This document shows, piece after piece, positions 1 through 7,435 of a stretch of 20,020 nt of DNA; the stretch's first letter is position 1; every line of letters starts with the position of its first letter. The stretch is taken from contig DEST01000036.1 of assembly GCA_002361365.1 (NCBI GenBank), positions 1 to 20,020 of the forward strand, read 5' to 3'. Made by a program: the position numbers and the translations under genes. A model generated the notes under the pieces. It was not told the origin of the DNA and made no database searches. It was given only the letters and a program-made list of their open reading frames with translations. Source of the DNA: Alphaproteobacteria bacterium UBA3307. GTDB lineage: Bacteria; Pseudomonadota; Alphaproteobacteria; RF32; CAG-239.

Positions 1-41
1 GGTTATGAGCCTGACGAGCTACCAAGCTGCTCTACCCCGCG
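1..41 (-). tRNA. initiator tRNA-fMet (CAU), 5' part, cut by the window edge
   Basis: Read on the minus strand from 41 to 1, this begins CGCGGGG and contains the D-arm motif AGCAGCTTGGTAGCTCG followed by an anticodon loop CTCATAA with anticodon CAT. The 5' C that cannot pair normally in the acceptor stem and the G-rich anticodon stem are marks of initiator tRNA. The A at stem position 29 is the form I recall from alphaproteobacteria. The gene stops at base 1 just after the anticodon loop because the window ends there. Confidence 0.93.
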
Positions 42-59
42 ATAAACTCTTTGCTTGCT

Positions 60-88
60 TAAGTAATATATTTTTTATACTTTGTCAA
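60..88 (-). promoter_or_regulatory. probable sigma70-type promoter of tRNA-fMet
   Basis: On the minus strand a perfect -35 box TTGACA (88-83) is followed after 17 bases by TACTTA (65-60). This would start transcription about a dozen bases before the tRNA. The -35 is convincing and the -10 is only moderate. Confidence 0.5.
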
Positions 89-216
89 GCTCTAAATTAA
101 AAAATTTATAATATTGTAAATTAAAAACAGAAGCCGAACAATTTAAGAGAAATAAAAAAGTAGCAAACAAAAAAAGAATCGTGTAGTCGGTAATTGAAAA
201 ATAAAAGAACCACACG

Positions 217-405
217 ATGAAAGAATTATATACCCAAAAAATATTAAAAAACAGAAACAAAATTTTGCGCCAGTTTTTGCCCAATAAAACCAACTTCGAC
301 TTGATTTCTCAACATCAAATTGATATTATTCAAAACAGCATTAACAACCGACCGATGAAGGTTCTTAAATGGAATAATCCGTGCTCATTGTTCTTCTCTT
401 CCTAA
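217..405 (+). pseudogene. C-terminal remnant of an IS30-family transposase
   Basis: The 62-residue frame contains NRNKILRQFLPNKTNF near residues 13-28 and INNRPMKVLKW near 42-52. This matches the end of IS30-type transposases, where an N-x-N-x-x-(L/I)-R-Q-x-x-P-x-x-T stretch is followed by a conserved NNRPRK-x-L-x-(W/F)-x-T-P. The DDE catalytic core is absent: a TAA lies four codons upstream of the ATG, and I found no transposase-like sequence before it or inverted terminal repeats around it. I read it as a dead insertion sequence fragment, not an expressed gene. It sits between tRNA-fMet and the murA operon. Confidence 0.65.
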
Positions 406-467
406 TCGTTCGGCTTCTAGCTTGAATCTACATATTCCTGTTTTCTGTGATTAAAGACATTCTTTGC

Positions 468-495
468 TTGTATTACCGCACCTATATTTTATAAT
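468..495 (+). promoter_or_regulatory. possible promoter of the murA operon
   Basis: A perfect TATAAT at 490-495 is preceded after 16 bases by TTGTAT (468-473). It lies about 37 bases before the start of the small gene at 532. A second TATAAT at 499-504 lacks a well placed -35. Confidence 0.45.
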
Positions 496-531
496 GCTTA
501 TAATTTAATTTGTTTTTTTAAGGAACTTTAT

Positions 532-675
532 ATGAGTACACAAAAATCACAACAACAAATCCGCTTTGAAAAAGAAGCTAGAGCTTTGCAAAAGAATATC
601 GCTAAACGCAAAAAGCAACAAGCAGAACTTAGTAAACAAAAAGAAATAAAGGAGAAACAACGTGGACAAGATTAA
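532..675 (+). CDS. small lysine/glutamine-rich protein upstream of murA
   Basis: This 47-residue open frame begins MSTQKSQQQIRFEKEAR and is almost all Lys, Arg, Gln, Glu and Ala, so it should be helical, basic and cytosolic. An AAGGA motif lies about eight bases before the ATG. Its last 14 bases overlap the GTG start of murA in another frame, and the murA ribosome binding site lies inside it, so the two are probably co-translated. I recall short basic proteins of this kind just before murA in other alphaproteobacteria; their function is unknown to me. No catalytic motif is visible. Confidence 0.72.
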   Translation: MSTQKSQQQIRFEKEARALQKNIAKRKKQQAELSKQKEIKEKQRGQD

Positions 676-1954
676 AATCATCGGCGGTAATCCGTTGTTT
701 GGAAAAGTATTTATCAGCGGTGCCAAAAACACTGCTTTACCGATTATTTGCGCCAGTTTACTCACTGACGAACCGGTGACAATTCAAAATATTCCGTTTC
801 TTTCAGATATAAAGTCCTTAAACGCCCTATTGCTACAACTCGGCACTCAAATTGAAGCAAAATCAGAACAGCGCAATGGGCATCTGACGCAAACCATAAC
901 CTATTACACTCAGCAACCGACAAGCCTGATTGCGCCATATGATTTTGTACGCAAAATGCGAGCTTCTTATTATGTTTTAGGACCACTTCTGACAAAATAC
1001 GGACACGTCGAACTTTCACTACCCGGAGGATGCGCCATCGGTGCAAGACCTATGGATATCCATTTAAGCTCTCTGGAACAAATGGGTGCACAAATAGAAA
1101 TAAAAAATGGCTATGTAGTGGCAGATATCAAAGGTCGATTGCAAGGTGCGCACATCACTTTTCATTCAGCTTCTGTCGGAGCAACTTGCAATATTTTGAT
1201 GGCTGCCGCGCTGGCTGAAGGTACAACTGTTATTGAAAATGCCGCCAAAGAGCCGGAAATTTCTGATTTGATAAATATGCTTAATAAAATGGGAGCAAAT
1301 ATTGAAGGAGCCAATACTTCTACACTTACCATTTACGGAGTAGAAAAATTACATGGCACAACGCACGAAATTATCAATGACCGCATTGAGGCCGGTTCAT
1401 ACGCCGTTGCCGCAGCCATCACACATGGCAGGGTAGAACTTGTAAACGCCCCGGCACAATATTTGCAAGCTCCTCTTGATATTTTGCGAAAATGCGGTGC
1501 AAAAGTGGAAATAATTGATAACGGATTTACTGTGGATGCACAAAATGCCACTTTGTATGGGCAAGATATTTATACCGACTACTATCCGGGATTTCCGACT
1601 GACTTGCAGGCTCAATTTATGGCTCTGATGTGTGTTGCCGAAGGTGCAGCAATGGTAACGGAAAGTATTTGGGAAAACCGCTTTATGCATGTTCCGGAAC
1701 TGATGCGTATGGGCGCAAATATCAATGTTCACGGCCACGCTTCAGCAATTGTACGCGGAGTAAAAAAACTTTCGGCCGCTCCGGTAATGTCTACCGATTT
1801 GCGTGCATCGTTTGCACTCATTTTAGCCGGTCTGGTGGCTGATGGAGAAACCACCGTCAACCGCGTATATCATCTGGACCGAGGTTATGAACATCTGGAA
1901 GAAAAATTTAAAGCCATAGGAGCTGACATTGAGCGGATTAAAATACCTGACTAA
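662..1954 (+). CDS. murA: UDP-N-acetylglucosamine 1-carboxyvinyltransferase (MurA)
   Basis: MurA adds enolpyruvate from phosphoenolpyruvate to UDP-GlcNAc, the first committed step of peptidoglycan synthesis in the cytoplasm. The 430-residue protein has normal family length. It shows SGAKN with the substrate-binding Lys22 near the start and LPGGCAIGARP (residues 120-130), where Cys124 is the active-site cysteine that fosfomycin attacks and Arg129 is the conserved arginine. The start is GTG, supported by AAAGGAG nine bases upstream. It overlaps the small basic gene at its 5' end and the secreted-protein gene at its 3' end, giving a compact three-gene operon. Cys (not Asp) at the active site predicts a fosfomycin-sensitive enzyme. 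Confidence 0.97.
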   Translation: MDKIKIIGGNPLFGKVFISGAKNTALPIICASLLTDEPVTIQNIPFLSDIKSLNALLLQLGTQIEAKSEQRNGHLTQTITYYTQQPTSLIAPYDFVRKMRASYYVLGPLLTKYGHVELSLPGGCAIGARPMDIHLSSLEQMGAQIEIKNGYVVADIKGRLQGAHITFHSASVGATCNILMAAALAEGTTVIENAAKEPEISDLINMLNKMGANIEGANTSTLTIYGVEKLHGTTHEIINDRIEAGSYAVAAAITHGRVELVNAPAQYLQAPLDILRKCGAKVEIIDNGFTVDAQNATLYGQDIYTDYYPGFPTDLQAQFMALMCVAEGAAMVTESIWENRFMHVPELMRMGANINVHGHASAIVRGVKKLSAAPVMSTDLRASFALILAGLVADGETTVNRVYHLDRGYEHLEEKFKAIGADIERIKIPD

Positions 1955-2744
1955 AGCCATTTTATGCTGTTTTTTATTATGTGCCGCCAATCATGCCAAA
2001 GCACAAATCTTGGGTATAGGTATAAATTTTGAGCAGCTGAATTTACCGCAAGAGTTTTATAAAAGTTTGAAAAATTGCCACGCATACAGTTTTCAAAATC
2101 CCATAAAGTCTGATGATATTGAAGTCAATACAACTTATACCATTGAGCCTACTGCTGAAAAACAATGCAAATTACACATAGAAGGCACAACCAATACCGG
2201 CGTACATATTACACAAGATTGCTCTTTTACTTTAGCGCAAGCAACGGAGTATTCCAATGCGTTACACAGCTACCAGTCTAAAGGATATTCACCGCGTTGG
2301 GACAATCGGCAAATTGAAAATGATGCGGATTATTTGGCAGCTTATGCTATTATGTCTAACCGTAAAATTTGCCGCTTTAAACGCGATAAAATCGATAATA
2401 CTGCCGAAATTCGGCAAAACTTTCCAACCTGCTCAGCGGCTAAACAAACAGAAAACACTGCTGCCATCACCGCTACTCGCAAAATTGTCGGCAAAACAGA
2501 AGATTTATGCCATTATCAATTTGTTTTACAAAACAATAAAACCACACCCGCTGAAACCGAATCTTCCCGACAAATTACGTTTGATTGTCGGCTTAATGCT
2601 GTACAAATACGCAAATATTTACAAATTTTAGAAGCAACAGTTGTGCCCTCAGAAGAAGGGTATGACTTTTCGGCCATACAGCGTATCTCACCGGCAGAGG
2701 AAATGAATTTTATTTTGGATAATTGTGAATTTACAACCCAATAA
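1929..2744 (+). CDS. secreted protein of unknown function, co-translated with murA
   Basis: This 271-residue protein starts at TTG, with AGGAG six bases upstream, inside the end of murA (26-base overlap in another frame). The N-terminus (KYLTKAILCCFLLCAANHAKA, residues 5-25) is a typical Sec signal peptide with cleavage expected after AKA. The mature part has about seven scattered cysteines and shows two similar-looking stretches (around CHAYSFQNP..CKLHIEG and CRFKRD..LCHYQFVLQ), each followed by a CSFTL- or FDCRL-type segment, which may be a weak internal duplication. I do not recognise a family. The export signal implies a periplasmic or surface place, and the murA operon hints loosely at the envelope. 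Confidence 0.82.
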   Translation: MSGLKYLTKAILCCFLLCAANHAKAQILGIGINFEQLNLPQEFYKSLKNCHAYSFQNPIKSDDIEVNTTYTIEPTAEKQCKLHIEGTTNTGVHITQDCSFTLAQATEYSNALHSYQSKGYSPRWDNRQIENDADYLAAYAIMSNRKICRFKRDKIDNTAEIRQNFPTCSAAKQTENTAAITATRKIVGKTEDLCHYQFVLQNNKTTPAETESSRQITFDCRLNAVQIRKYLQILEATVVPSEEGYDFSAIQRISPAEEMNFILDNCEFTTQ

Positions 2745-2784
2745 GCGATTAAGCTCAAATACCATATCTTTCTGACTATCGCTC

Positions 2785-3501
2785 TTATTTGCCGCGAAAG
2801 ATTTTTGTAAGTTTCAAAACATCATCGCTACTTAAAATTTTGCGCACCGCTACGGTTTTTTGATATGTTTTACCGCGATAATAGGTATGATGCCAACGAA
2901 ATTCATCTTTTTTTGAGCAAAAACTTTCAATCGGATGGTTCCACAAACTTTCGGCGAATGGACGATATAGCCGATTAAATAAAAAGAGAGGCCATTTAAT
3001 CGGATTCCAAATTTCCGGCTCAGCATAATCCACAAAAATAGCCTTGCCGCCATTAGTTAAGGCACTGAGTACATTATCCATTACCGCACGCCGTGTTTTT
3101 AACGGTAATTCATGTAACAAATTGTAACAAATAATCACGTCATATTTTTCGTCCCACGGCAAAGATGCATCGTAGTTCATAATACAAATATCTTCATCTA
3201 AATACTTGTCTTTCGCCGCCTCAATTTGCACTTCGGAAACATCAAAAACATCAAGTTTTCCGTTTTTCTTAACGTGCTCATAAACGACAGAAATTTCATT
3301 ACCAAAAGTCAACCCTATTTGTAAAACATGGGCATTTTTGGTAATATCGCGTAAAATATCATTAGTTATGCGCTTATCCGACCATAATGAGGTCAAAGCG
3401 ACCACGCGTGAATCATCTAAAATGCCGGAATATAAACGATGACTATACACCCTGTTTAATAAAATCCGCATATATGGTGGCAGTTCATTCATCACACTCA
3501 T
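2785..3501 (-). CDS. rquA: RquA-like rhodoquinone biosynthesis protein (class I methyltransferase fold)
   Basis: The 238-residue protein has a Rossmann methyltransferase fold, but motif I (residues 58-67, HVLQIGLTFG) lacks the acidic residue and glycine pattern of ordinary SAM methyltransferases. This and other landmarks fit RquA as I recall it: PPYM near the N-terminus, GKLDVFDVS (81-89), LLHELPLKTR (128-137), IFVDYAEPEIWNP (155-167) and RGKTYQKTV near the end. RquA converts ubiquinone to rhodoquinone, the low-potential quinone used with fumarate reductase under low oxygen; it is reported to use SAM as amino donor. I chose the ATG at 3501 because GGAG lies seven bases before it; an ATG at 3507 is also in frame and would overlap the upstream response regulator by four bases. 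A general SAM-dependent methyltransferase is the alternative. Confidence 0.72.
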   Translation of the reverse strand: MSVMNELPPYMRILLNRVYSHRLYSGILDDSRVVALTSLWSDKRITNDILRDITKNAHVLQIGLTFGNEISVVYEHVKKNGKLDVFDVSEVQIEAAKDKYLDEDICIMNYDASLPWDEKYDVIICYNLLHELPLKTRRAVMDNVLSALTNGGKAIFVDYAEPEIWNPIKWPLFLFNRLYRPFAESLWNHPIESFCSKKDEFRWHHTYYRGKTYQKTVAVRKILSSDDVLKLTKIFRGK

Positions 3502-3503
3502 TT

Positions 3504-4175
3504 TCATTCTCCGTCTTTAAGCAAGCCATATTGCACAGCCTTACGCACTGCCGCTGTTCGATTGGTAACCTCCAATGTCCGCATCAATAGCGTAATATGA
3601 ATTTTAACCGTTCCTTCGCTCACATTCAATTTATAGGCAATTTGTTTGTTAGAAAGCCCCTCTGCCAAACAATGCAAAACTTCAGTTTGCCGCGGGGTCA
3701 AAGATTTATCGGTCTTATGCGCATTCTGGTTCAAATCTTTAAGCAATTTCTGTACTTTTTCTGATGATGATTTTTCGCTCATTTGCAAAATTTCTGGCGG
3801 AATATAAACCCCTCCGGCCAACACCAAATTTATTGCTCCGATTATCAAACTATTGGGAAATGCTTTTGAAACATATCCTGATACCCCCAAATCATAAGTT
3901 TTTTGCAATATTTCCCGCTCAAACACTGCAGAAATAATCACAATCGGCACATCAGGACATATTTGATGTATTCTGGCTATTGCCTCCAACCAATCAGCCC
4001 CCGGCATAGCTAAATCCGTCAAAATCAGGTCAAAACCATTTTGCTTACCCAAAATGGAAAAAATATCCGTATAACTTTTGGCAAGCACAATTTCCGTTTG
4101 CGGATATTCTTTACGCAAAATAAATTCCAACCCTTGCAAAAACAATTCGTGGTCATCTGCAATCAGAAATTTCAT
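3504..4175 (-). CDS. LuxR/NarL-family two-component response regulator
   Basis: The 223-residue protein has a receiver domain (1-120) with the acidic pair Asp7/Asp8, phosphoacceptor Asp54 in LILTDLAMPG, Ser82 and Lys104, followed by a linker and a LuxR-type helix-turn-helix (about 160-220: LTPRQTEVLHCLAEGLSNKQIA then VSEGTVKIHI). The start at 4175 has AAAGGAG seven bases upstream; a longer in-frame ATG 42 bases earlier lacks this support. It ends within a few bases of the rquA-like gene in the same direction, so the two form an operon. No sensor kinase is encoded in this window, so its signal is unknown; the operon partner makes oxygen or redox state a reasonable guess only. Confidence 0.9.
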   Translation of the reverse strand: MKFLIADDHELFLQGLEFILRKEYPQTEIVLAKSYTDIFSILGKQNGFDLILTDLAMPGADWLEAIARIHQICPDVPIVIISAVFEREILQKTYDLGVSGYVSKAFPNSLIIGAINLVLAGGVYIPPEILQMSEKSSSEKVQKLLKDLNQNAHKTDKSLTPRQTEVLHCLAEGLSNKQIAYKLNVSEGTVKIHITLLMRTLEVTNRTAAVRKAVQYGLLKDGE

Positions 4176-4291
4176 CAGGTTTCTCCTTTTAACAACAAAA
4201 AATATTGCATAAATCAATTTTCGATTGCCAATATATCATAATATATGTTAATGAAAATATAAAATTAACTTAAAAAATAAGGACGCAAATA

Positions 4292-4948
4292 ATGATTATC
4301 ACCATAGACGGACCGGCTGCCGCCGGCAAAGGCACAATTTCCGCATACTTATCCAATAAATATCGATTAGCGTATTTTGATACGGGTATGGTATACCGAG
4401 CTGTCGGTTTGCAAATGGTGCTTACGGCAACGGATTTACAGAATACAACGGCCGCATTCAAAATTGCTAAAGAACTGACTTTTCCGCAAATGATGGAACT
4501 TTCTTTGCATCCTGATTTTCGCTCTGATATTGGAGGCAGTGCGGCTTCTGTAGTTTCGGCATATCCGGAAGTGCGAGCAGCCTTACTTGATATGCAGAAA
4601 AATTTTGCCTTAAATCCTGTTTTTGCCGACGGCAAGCCGGCAAAAGGTGTGGTTTATGACGGCCGAGATACCGGTACGGTAATTTGCCCGAATGCCGACT
4701 TAAAATTATTTATTACGGCATCAACTGAAGTTCGTGCCAAGCGTCGTTATAAAGAATTTTTGCAAAAAGGCCTTATCACTACTTATCAAAAAGTTTTGGC
4801 CGATATGATAGAACGTGATAAACGTGACAGCAACCGTGCAAATGCCCCACTCAAACCTGCTGATGACGCAGTGGTAATAGACACATCTGATTTGGATATT
4901 GCTGCGGTTTTAGCATATATTACACCTTTGGTAGAAGCTAAACTTTAA
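4292..4948 (+). CDS. cmk: cytidylate kinase (Cmk)
   Basis: Cmk phosphorylates CMP and dCMP to the diphosphates with ATP, in pyrimidine nucleotide salvage and synthesis. The 218-residue protein opens with the P-loop DGPAAAGKGT (6-15), then YFDTGMVYRAVG, which lines the CMP site, the GRDTGTVICPNADLK segment (about 127-141) and an Arg-rich lid (RAKRRYKE) ahead of ERDKRDSNR. All are typical of bacterial Cmk, and the length is normal. AAGGA lies eight bases before the ATG. rpsA, often next to cmk in proteobacteria, does not follow here. It is divergent from the response regulator gene. Confidence 0.96.
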   Translation: MIITIDGPAAAGKGTISAYLSNKYRLAYFDTGMVYRAVGLQMVLTATDLQNTTAAFKIAKELTFPQMMELSLHPDFRSDIGGSAASVVSAYPEVRAALLDMQKNFALNPVFADGKPAKGVVYDGRDTGTVICPNADLKLFITASTEVRAKRRYKEFLQKGLITTYQKVLADMIERDKRDSNRANAPLKPADDAVVIDTSDLDIAAVLAYITPLVEAKL

Positions 4949-5097
4949 TATATTTGTATTTCCTGACACACAGCAAAAATAGTAGCAAAAACATCGGAAT
5001 TTTGCCATATATTTTCATAATTTTCCCACATAATTTCGGTTTTTGTAAAGACCGAAACAGAAAGCCAAGCACAAAAAAGTTTAGCTCCAAATCGCAT
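4945..5097 (-). CDS. possible 50-residue protein of unknown function
   Basis: This frame reads MRFGAKLFCAWLSVSVFTK onward and has four aromatic/Trp-rich stretches. Its ATG at 5097 is preceded by AAAGGAAAG at a good distance and, further up, by a well spaced promoter-like pair (5149-5122). Its stop overlaps the stop of cmk by three bases on the other strand. No similarity is recognised and the length alone is no proof, so this may be chance. A longer in-frame ATG at 5136 has no ribosome binding site that I can see. Confidence 0.38.
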   Translation of the reverse strand: MRFGAKLFCAWLSVSVFTKTEIMWENYENIWQNSDVFATIFAVCQEIQIY

Positions 5098-5121
5098 TAT
5101 ATATCTTTCCTTTTCGCCCAA

Positions 5122-5149
5122 AATATATGCGAACAAAGGATATTTTCAA
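5122..5149 (-). promoter_or_regulatory. possible promoter for the small gene at 5097
   Basis: On the minus strand TTGAAA (5149-5144) and TATATT (5127-5122) are separated by 16 bases, about 25 bases before the small ORF. The region is AT-rich, so matches arise easily. Confidence 0.35.
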
Positions 5150-5166
5150 TCTGTCCTTTTTAAAAC

Positions 5167-5194
5167 TTGACCTTGCAAAAAAATATGTTATATT
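5167..5194 (+). promoter_or_regulatory. promoter of the HAD phosphatase gene
   Basis: TTGACC (5167-5172) and TATATT (5189-5194) are spaced by 16 bases and lie about 30 bases before the ATG at 5225. Confidence 0.5.
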
Positions 5195-5224
5195 CCATAA
5201 GGTTTAAATATGTAAGAGAATGTA

Positions 5225-5890
5225 ATGTATAAGGTAATTGTTTGGGATTTGGATAATACTTTGTATCGGGAAACTCCCGAATTTCACGATTTGATGGATA
5301 CCATAACCGCTAAAGCTGCAATAGAAGATTTACATCTTCCTCTGGATTTTACAACCGCTAAAGCAATGGTGACGGAATCATATCGCACCTATCGTGACGG
5401 CGGGGAGCTGTTTGTGCAAAAGTACGGCATAAATCCCAAAGATTTATTTGACGCTTATCACAAACGTAAAGAACAAAATCTGGCTCCGATTGTGCCCTAT
5501 CCTAACTTTTTGGAAAAGCTTAAACAACTCAAATGTCCGCAATACATTTTTTCAACCAGTTCTCACAGCGCTTGCGAAGCTATTTTGAAACATATTGAAC
5601 TATACGATTTTTTTGCCGGTCGCTTTTATTCGGTGGAAGAATTCGGTTCATACAAAAAAAATGATAATGTCGATGTGTATATAAAATTCTGCCAAGCGGC
5701 AAAAATAAAATCTCAAGATTGTATTTTCATTGATGACAGCTATTCCAATTTGGAATTTGCCAAAAAAGCCGGCATGCAAACCCTGCGTTTGTGCCACGGC
5801 AAAGAAAATGATAAAGGAGTGGAATATATTGACTACGCGGCAGACAATATTGAAGAATGCGTAGATATGTTACACAAAATTTGTGCTTAA
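5225..5890 (+). CDS. HAD-superfamily hydrolase, pyrimidine 5'-nucleotidase type
   Basis: The 221-residue cytosolic protein shows all HAD motifs: WDLDNTLY with nucleophile Asp8 and acid/base Asp10, FSTSSH (109-114) as motif II, KK near 144 as motif III and FIDDSYSN (168-175) as motif IV. The DLDNTLY form and the layout with a helical cap after motif I resemble the SDT1/YjjG-like nucleotidases and haloacid-type phosphatases that dephosphorylate nucleoside monophosphates or similar small phosphates. The exact substrate cannot be read from the sequence. Its 3' end overlaps the convergent HExxH protein gene by four bases. Function as a phosphatase is firm; nucleotidase is a family-based inference. 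Confidence 0.88.
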   Translation: MYKVIVWDLDNTLYRETPEFHDLMDTITAKAAIEDLHLPLDFTTAKAMVTESYRTYRDGGELFVQKYGINPKDLFDAYHKRKEQNLAPIVPYPNFLEKLKQLKCPQYIFSTSSHSACEAILKHIELYDFFAGRFYSVEEFGSYKKNDNVDVYIKFCQAAKIKSQDCIFIDDSYSNLEFAKKAGMQTLRLCHGKENDKGVEYIDYAADNIEECVDMLHKICA

Positions 5891-6576
5891 TCCTTACATA
5901 AATCGCTTTCTTTGCGATAGTTTTCTTCAGTATCAATCCGTGCATTTTCTGTCAGCAATTTTTGTACAAAATCGTCAAACAGAATTTTCAGCCGATTATG
6001 ATAAGTTTGATTCATCTGTTCAGACATTTGATTTATCGGAACTTCTTCGGCGCGAGCCTTTATCACCGGTCCTACATCAGCTAAAATTTGCCCAAACTCT
6101 TGCTTTAGGCGCTGAGCAAAAAGCTGCAAACTCAAATGACCTATGTCTAAATGAGTTTGTTCGTGCCGTACCGTCAAAATAAAGCGGCAACCTCTTTTAG
6201 AAACATCGCTTGCAATATACACCACCGGTTTATATCCTACGTGTATGCGAATATCCTTCGGATAATAACAAACCCGATTATTTACGATTTCTGCCTGAAT
6301 GCTGCTTTCCAACTGTGCGTATGGCGAAAGAGTCGTCAAGCCATTGATTTTTTGAGCTTCAACTGTCTGATGCGTTTGTTTGAATATTTTTTCTATTTCC
6401 TCTGTTGTTTTGGTATTATCTAGTTTCAGACTGCCATAACTATACACAATTTCGACATTTGGCGGATTTTTTTGCATTTTTTCCTTACATTGACGCGCTG
6501 CATATTCAAACGAAGCCGCCGAAGCATCGACCGCCATAAAAAGTATCAACAATATTCCGCACCAAATTGCTTTCAT
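5887..6576 (-). CDS. secreted HExxH protein, putative zinc metallopeptidase (copy A)
   Basis: The 229-residue product has a signal peptide (MKAIWCGILLILFMAVDASA, cleavage near 20). The central motif RHEQTHLDIGH (137-147) is an HExxH zinc-binding signature inside a predicted helix. Secreted proteins of the DUF922 type have a similar arrangement, so a periplasmic zinc-dependent hydrolase is a fair guess, but the third metal ligand is not obvious and activity is unproven. It aligns along its length with the gene at 7427-8101: both have a YG-x-L-x-x-D-x-x-K-x-x-x-E-I stretch near residues 47-65, then a Cys-rich strand region, the HExxH, and a long helical tail. GAGGAAAG precedes the ATG. It is convergent with the HAD gene. 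Confidence 0.82.
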   Translation of the reverse strand: MKAIWCGILLILFMAVDASAASFEYAARQCKEKMQKNPPNVEIVYSYGSLKLDNTKTTEEIEKIFKQTHQTVEAQKINGLTTLSPYAQLESSIQAEIVNNRVCYYPKDIRIHVGYKPVVYIASDVSKRGCRFILTVRHEQTHLDIGHLSLQLFAQRLKQEFGQILADVGPVIKARAEEVPINQMSEQMNQTYHNRLKILFDDFVQKLLTENARIDTEENYRKESDLCKD

Positions 6577-6649
6577 CTTTCCTCTTTTATTTGACTATAT
6601 CATTCATTTATTAAGCCTCCGTTAATACTTATCACAATATACTGGAATT

Positions 6650-7435
6650 ATGAAAAAACATATACTGTATATTATAAGCGTATATTTTAGCGTACTTTTG
6701 TTTTGCATTATTGCAGTGTTTCCTGTTTGCGCAAGCAATAAATATCCGCCGGCGCCGATAACGAAGATTCTGGCAAAACAAATAATAAATCCGTCTCAAG
6801 CCGCTAAATATATGCAAGCCGTTATCCGTTCTTATACCTTGTTGCCAAAAGAGTTAAATCAGATTCTCCAAGCCGAATATCAAAGCGTAAATCGCGAAAC
6901 AGCCAGAATGCACCAAATTAAGCAGGGCTGGCGACAAACTCCGCCGGAATATCGCTTGCTTAACTATAAACTAAATGAGCAAATTTCGGCACAAAGCACT
7001 CAAAGTCGTAAAAAATATGCCGCTCGCAAACAGCGTTTTACCGAATTTATTAAAAATGCACCGCAAAATCGTCCGGTTTACGTGATAGAATCTACCAATC
7101 CGCTATTTTTCTTTTTGACTGTGCGGCAAAATTCCAAGTCTGAACATAAATCCGGCATAACGATGAAATTTTCTAATCACGGAATTCGCTATTTATCACT
7201 GTTTGATGCTGATTATAAACATATTTTCACCTATCACCGCCAACACGTTGATATGCTTGAAAATCGCCGATTTATCGTTTATAAAACCCGCAATCCGCGA
7301 GTTAATAACTCGTATCAGCAACTTTTTGATGATTACCTTACGGATTTGAAAAAAATCGGTGCCGGTACAGATATGACAAACCGCACTTTGCTGCGCCAAA
7401 TCAGTGAAATGAAAAACGAATATCGCTCAGAATAG
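6650..7435 (+). CDS. secreted basic protein of unknown function
   Basis: The 261-residue protein begins with a signal peptide (hydrophobic run IISVYFSVLLFCIIAVFPVCAS, residues 8-29). The mature part is rich in Lys, Arg, Gln and Tyr, with a predicted helical first half (residues 40-140) and a mixed second half containing YVIESTNPLFFFLTVRQ. No catalytic signature is apparent. It lies between the two related HExxH genes and on the opposite strand: divergent from copy A, and convergent with copy B by a nine-base overlap. This invites the idea of a partner or substrate, which is only a guess. The ribosome binding site is weak (GGA four bases before the ATG). Confidence 0.78.
   Translation: MKKHILYIISVYFSVLLFCIIAVFPVCASNKYPPAPITKILAKQIINPSQAAKYMQAVIRSYTLLPKELNQILQAEYQSVNRETARMHQIKQGWRQTPPEYRLLNYKLNEQISAQSTQSRKKYAARKQRFTEFIKNAPQNRPVYVIESTNPLFFFLTVRQNSKSEHKSGITMKFSNHGIRYLSLFDADYKHIFTYHRQHVDMLENRRFIVYKTRNPRVNNSYQQLFDDYLTDLKKIGAGTDMTNRTLLRQISEMKNEYRSE

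Noticed and set aside
75..293. Hydrophobic 72-residue frame on the minus strand
   Set aside because: It is antisense to the transposase remnant and overlaps the tRNA promoter; the hydrophobicity comes from A-rich plus-strand DNA read in reverse.
1333..1738. Open frames antisense to murA
   Set aside because: They overlap conserved MurA coding sequence and have no similarity or ribosome binding site that I can see.
2745..2784. AGCGAT/ATCGCT pair as a bidirectional terminator between convergent genes
   Set aside because: The arms are only six bases with a long loop and no T-tract, so I do not list it.
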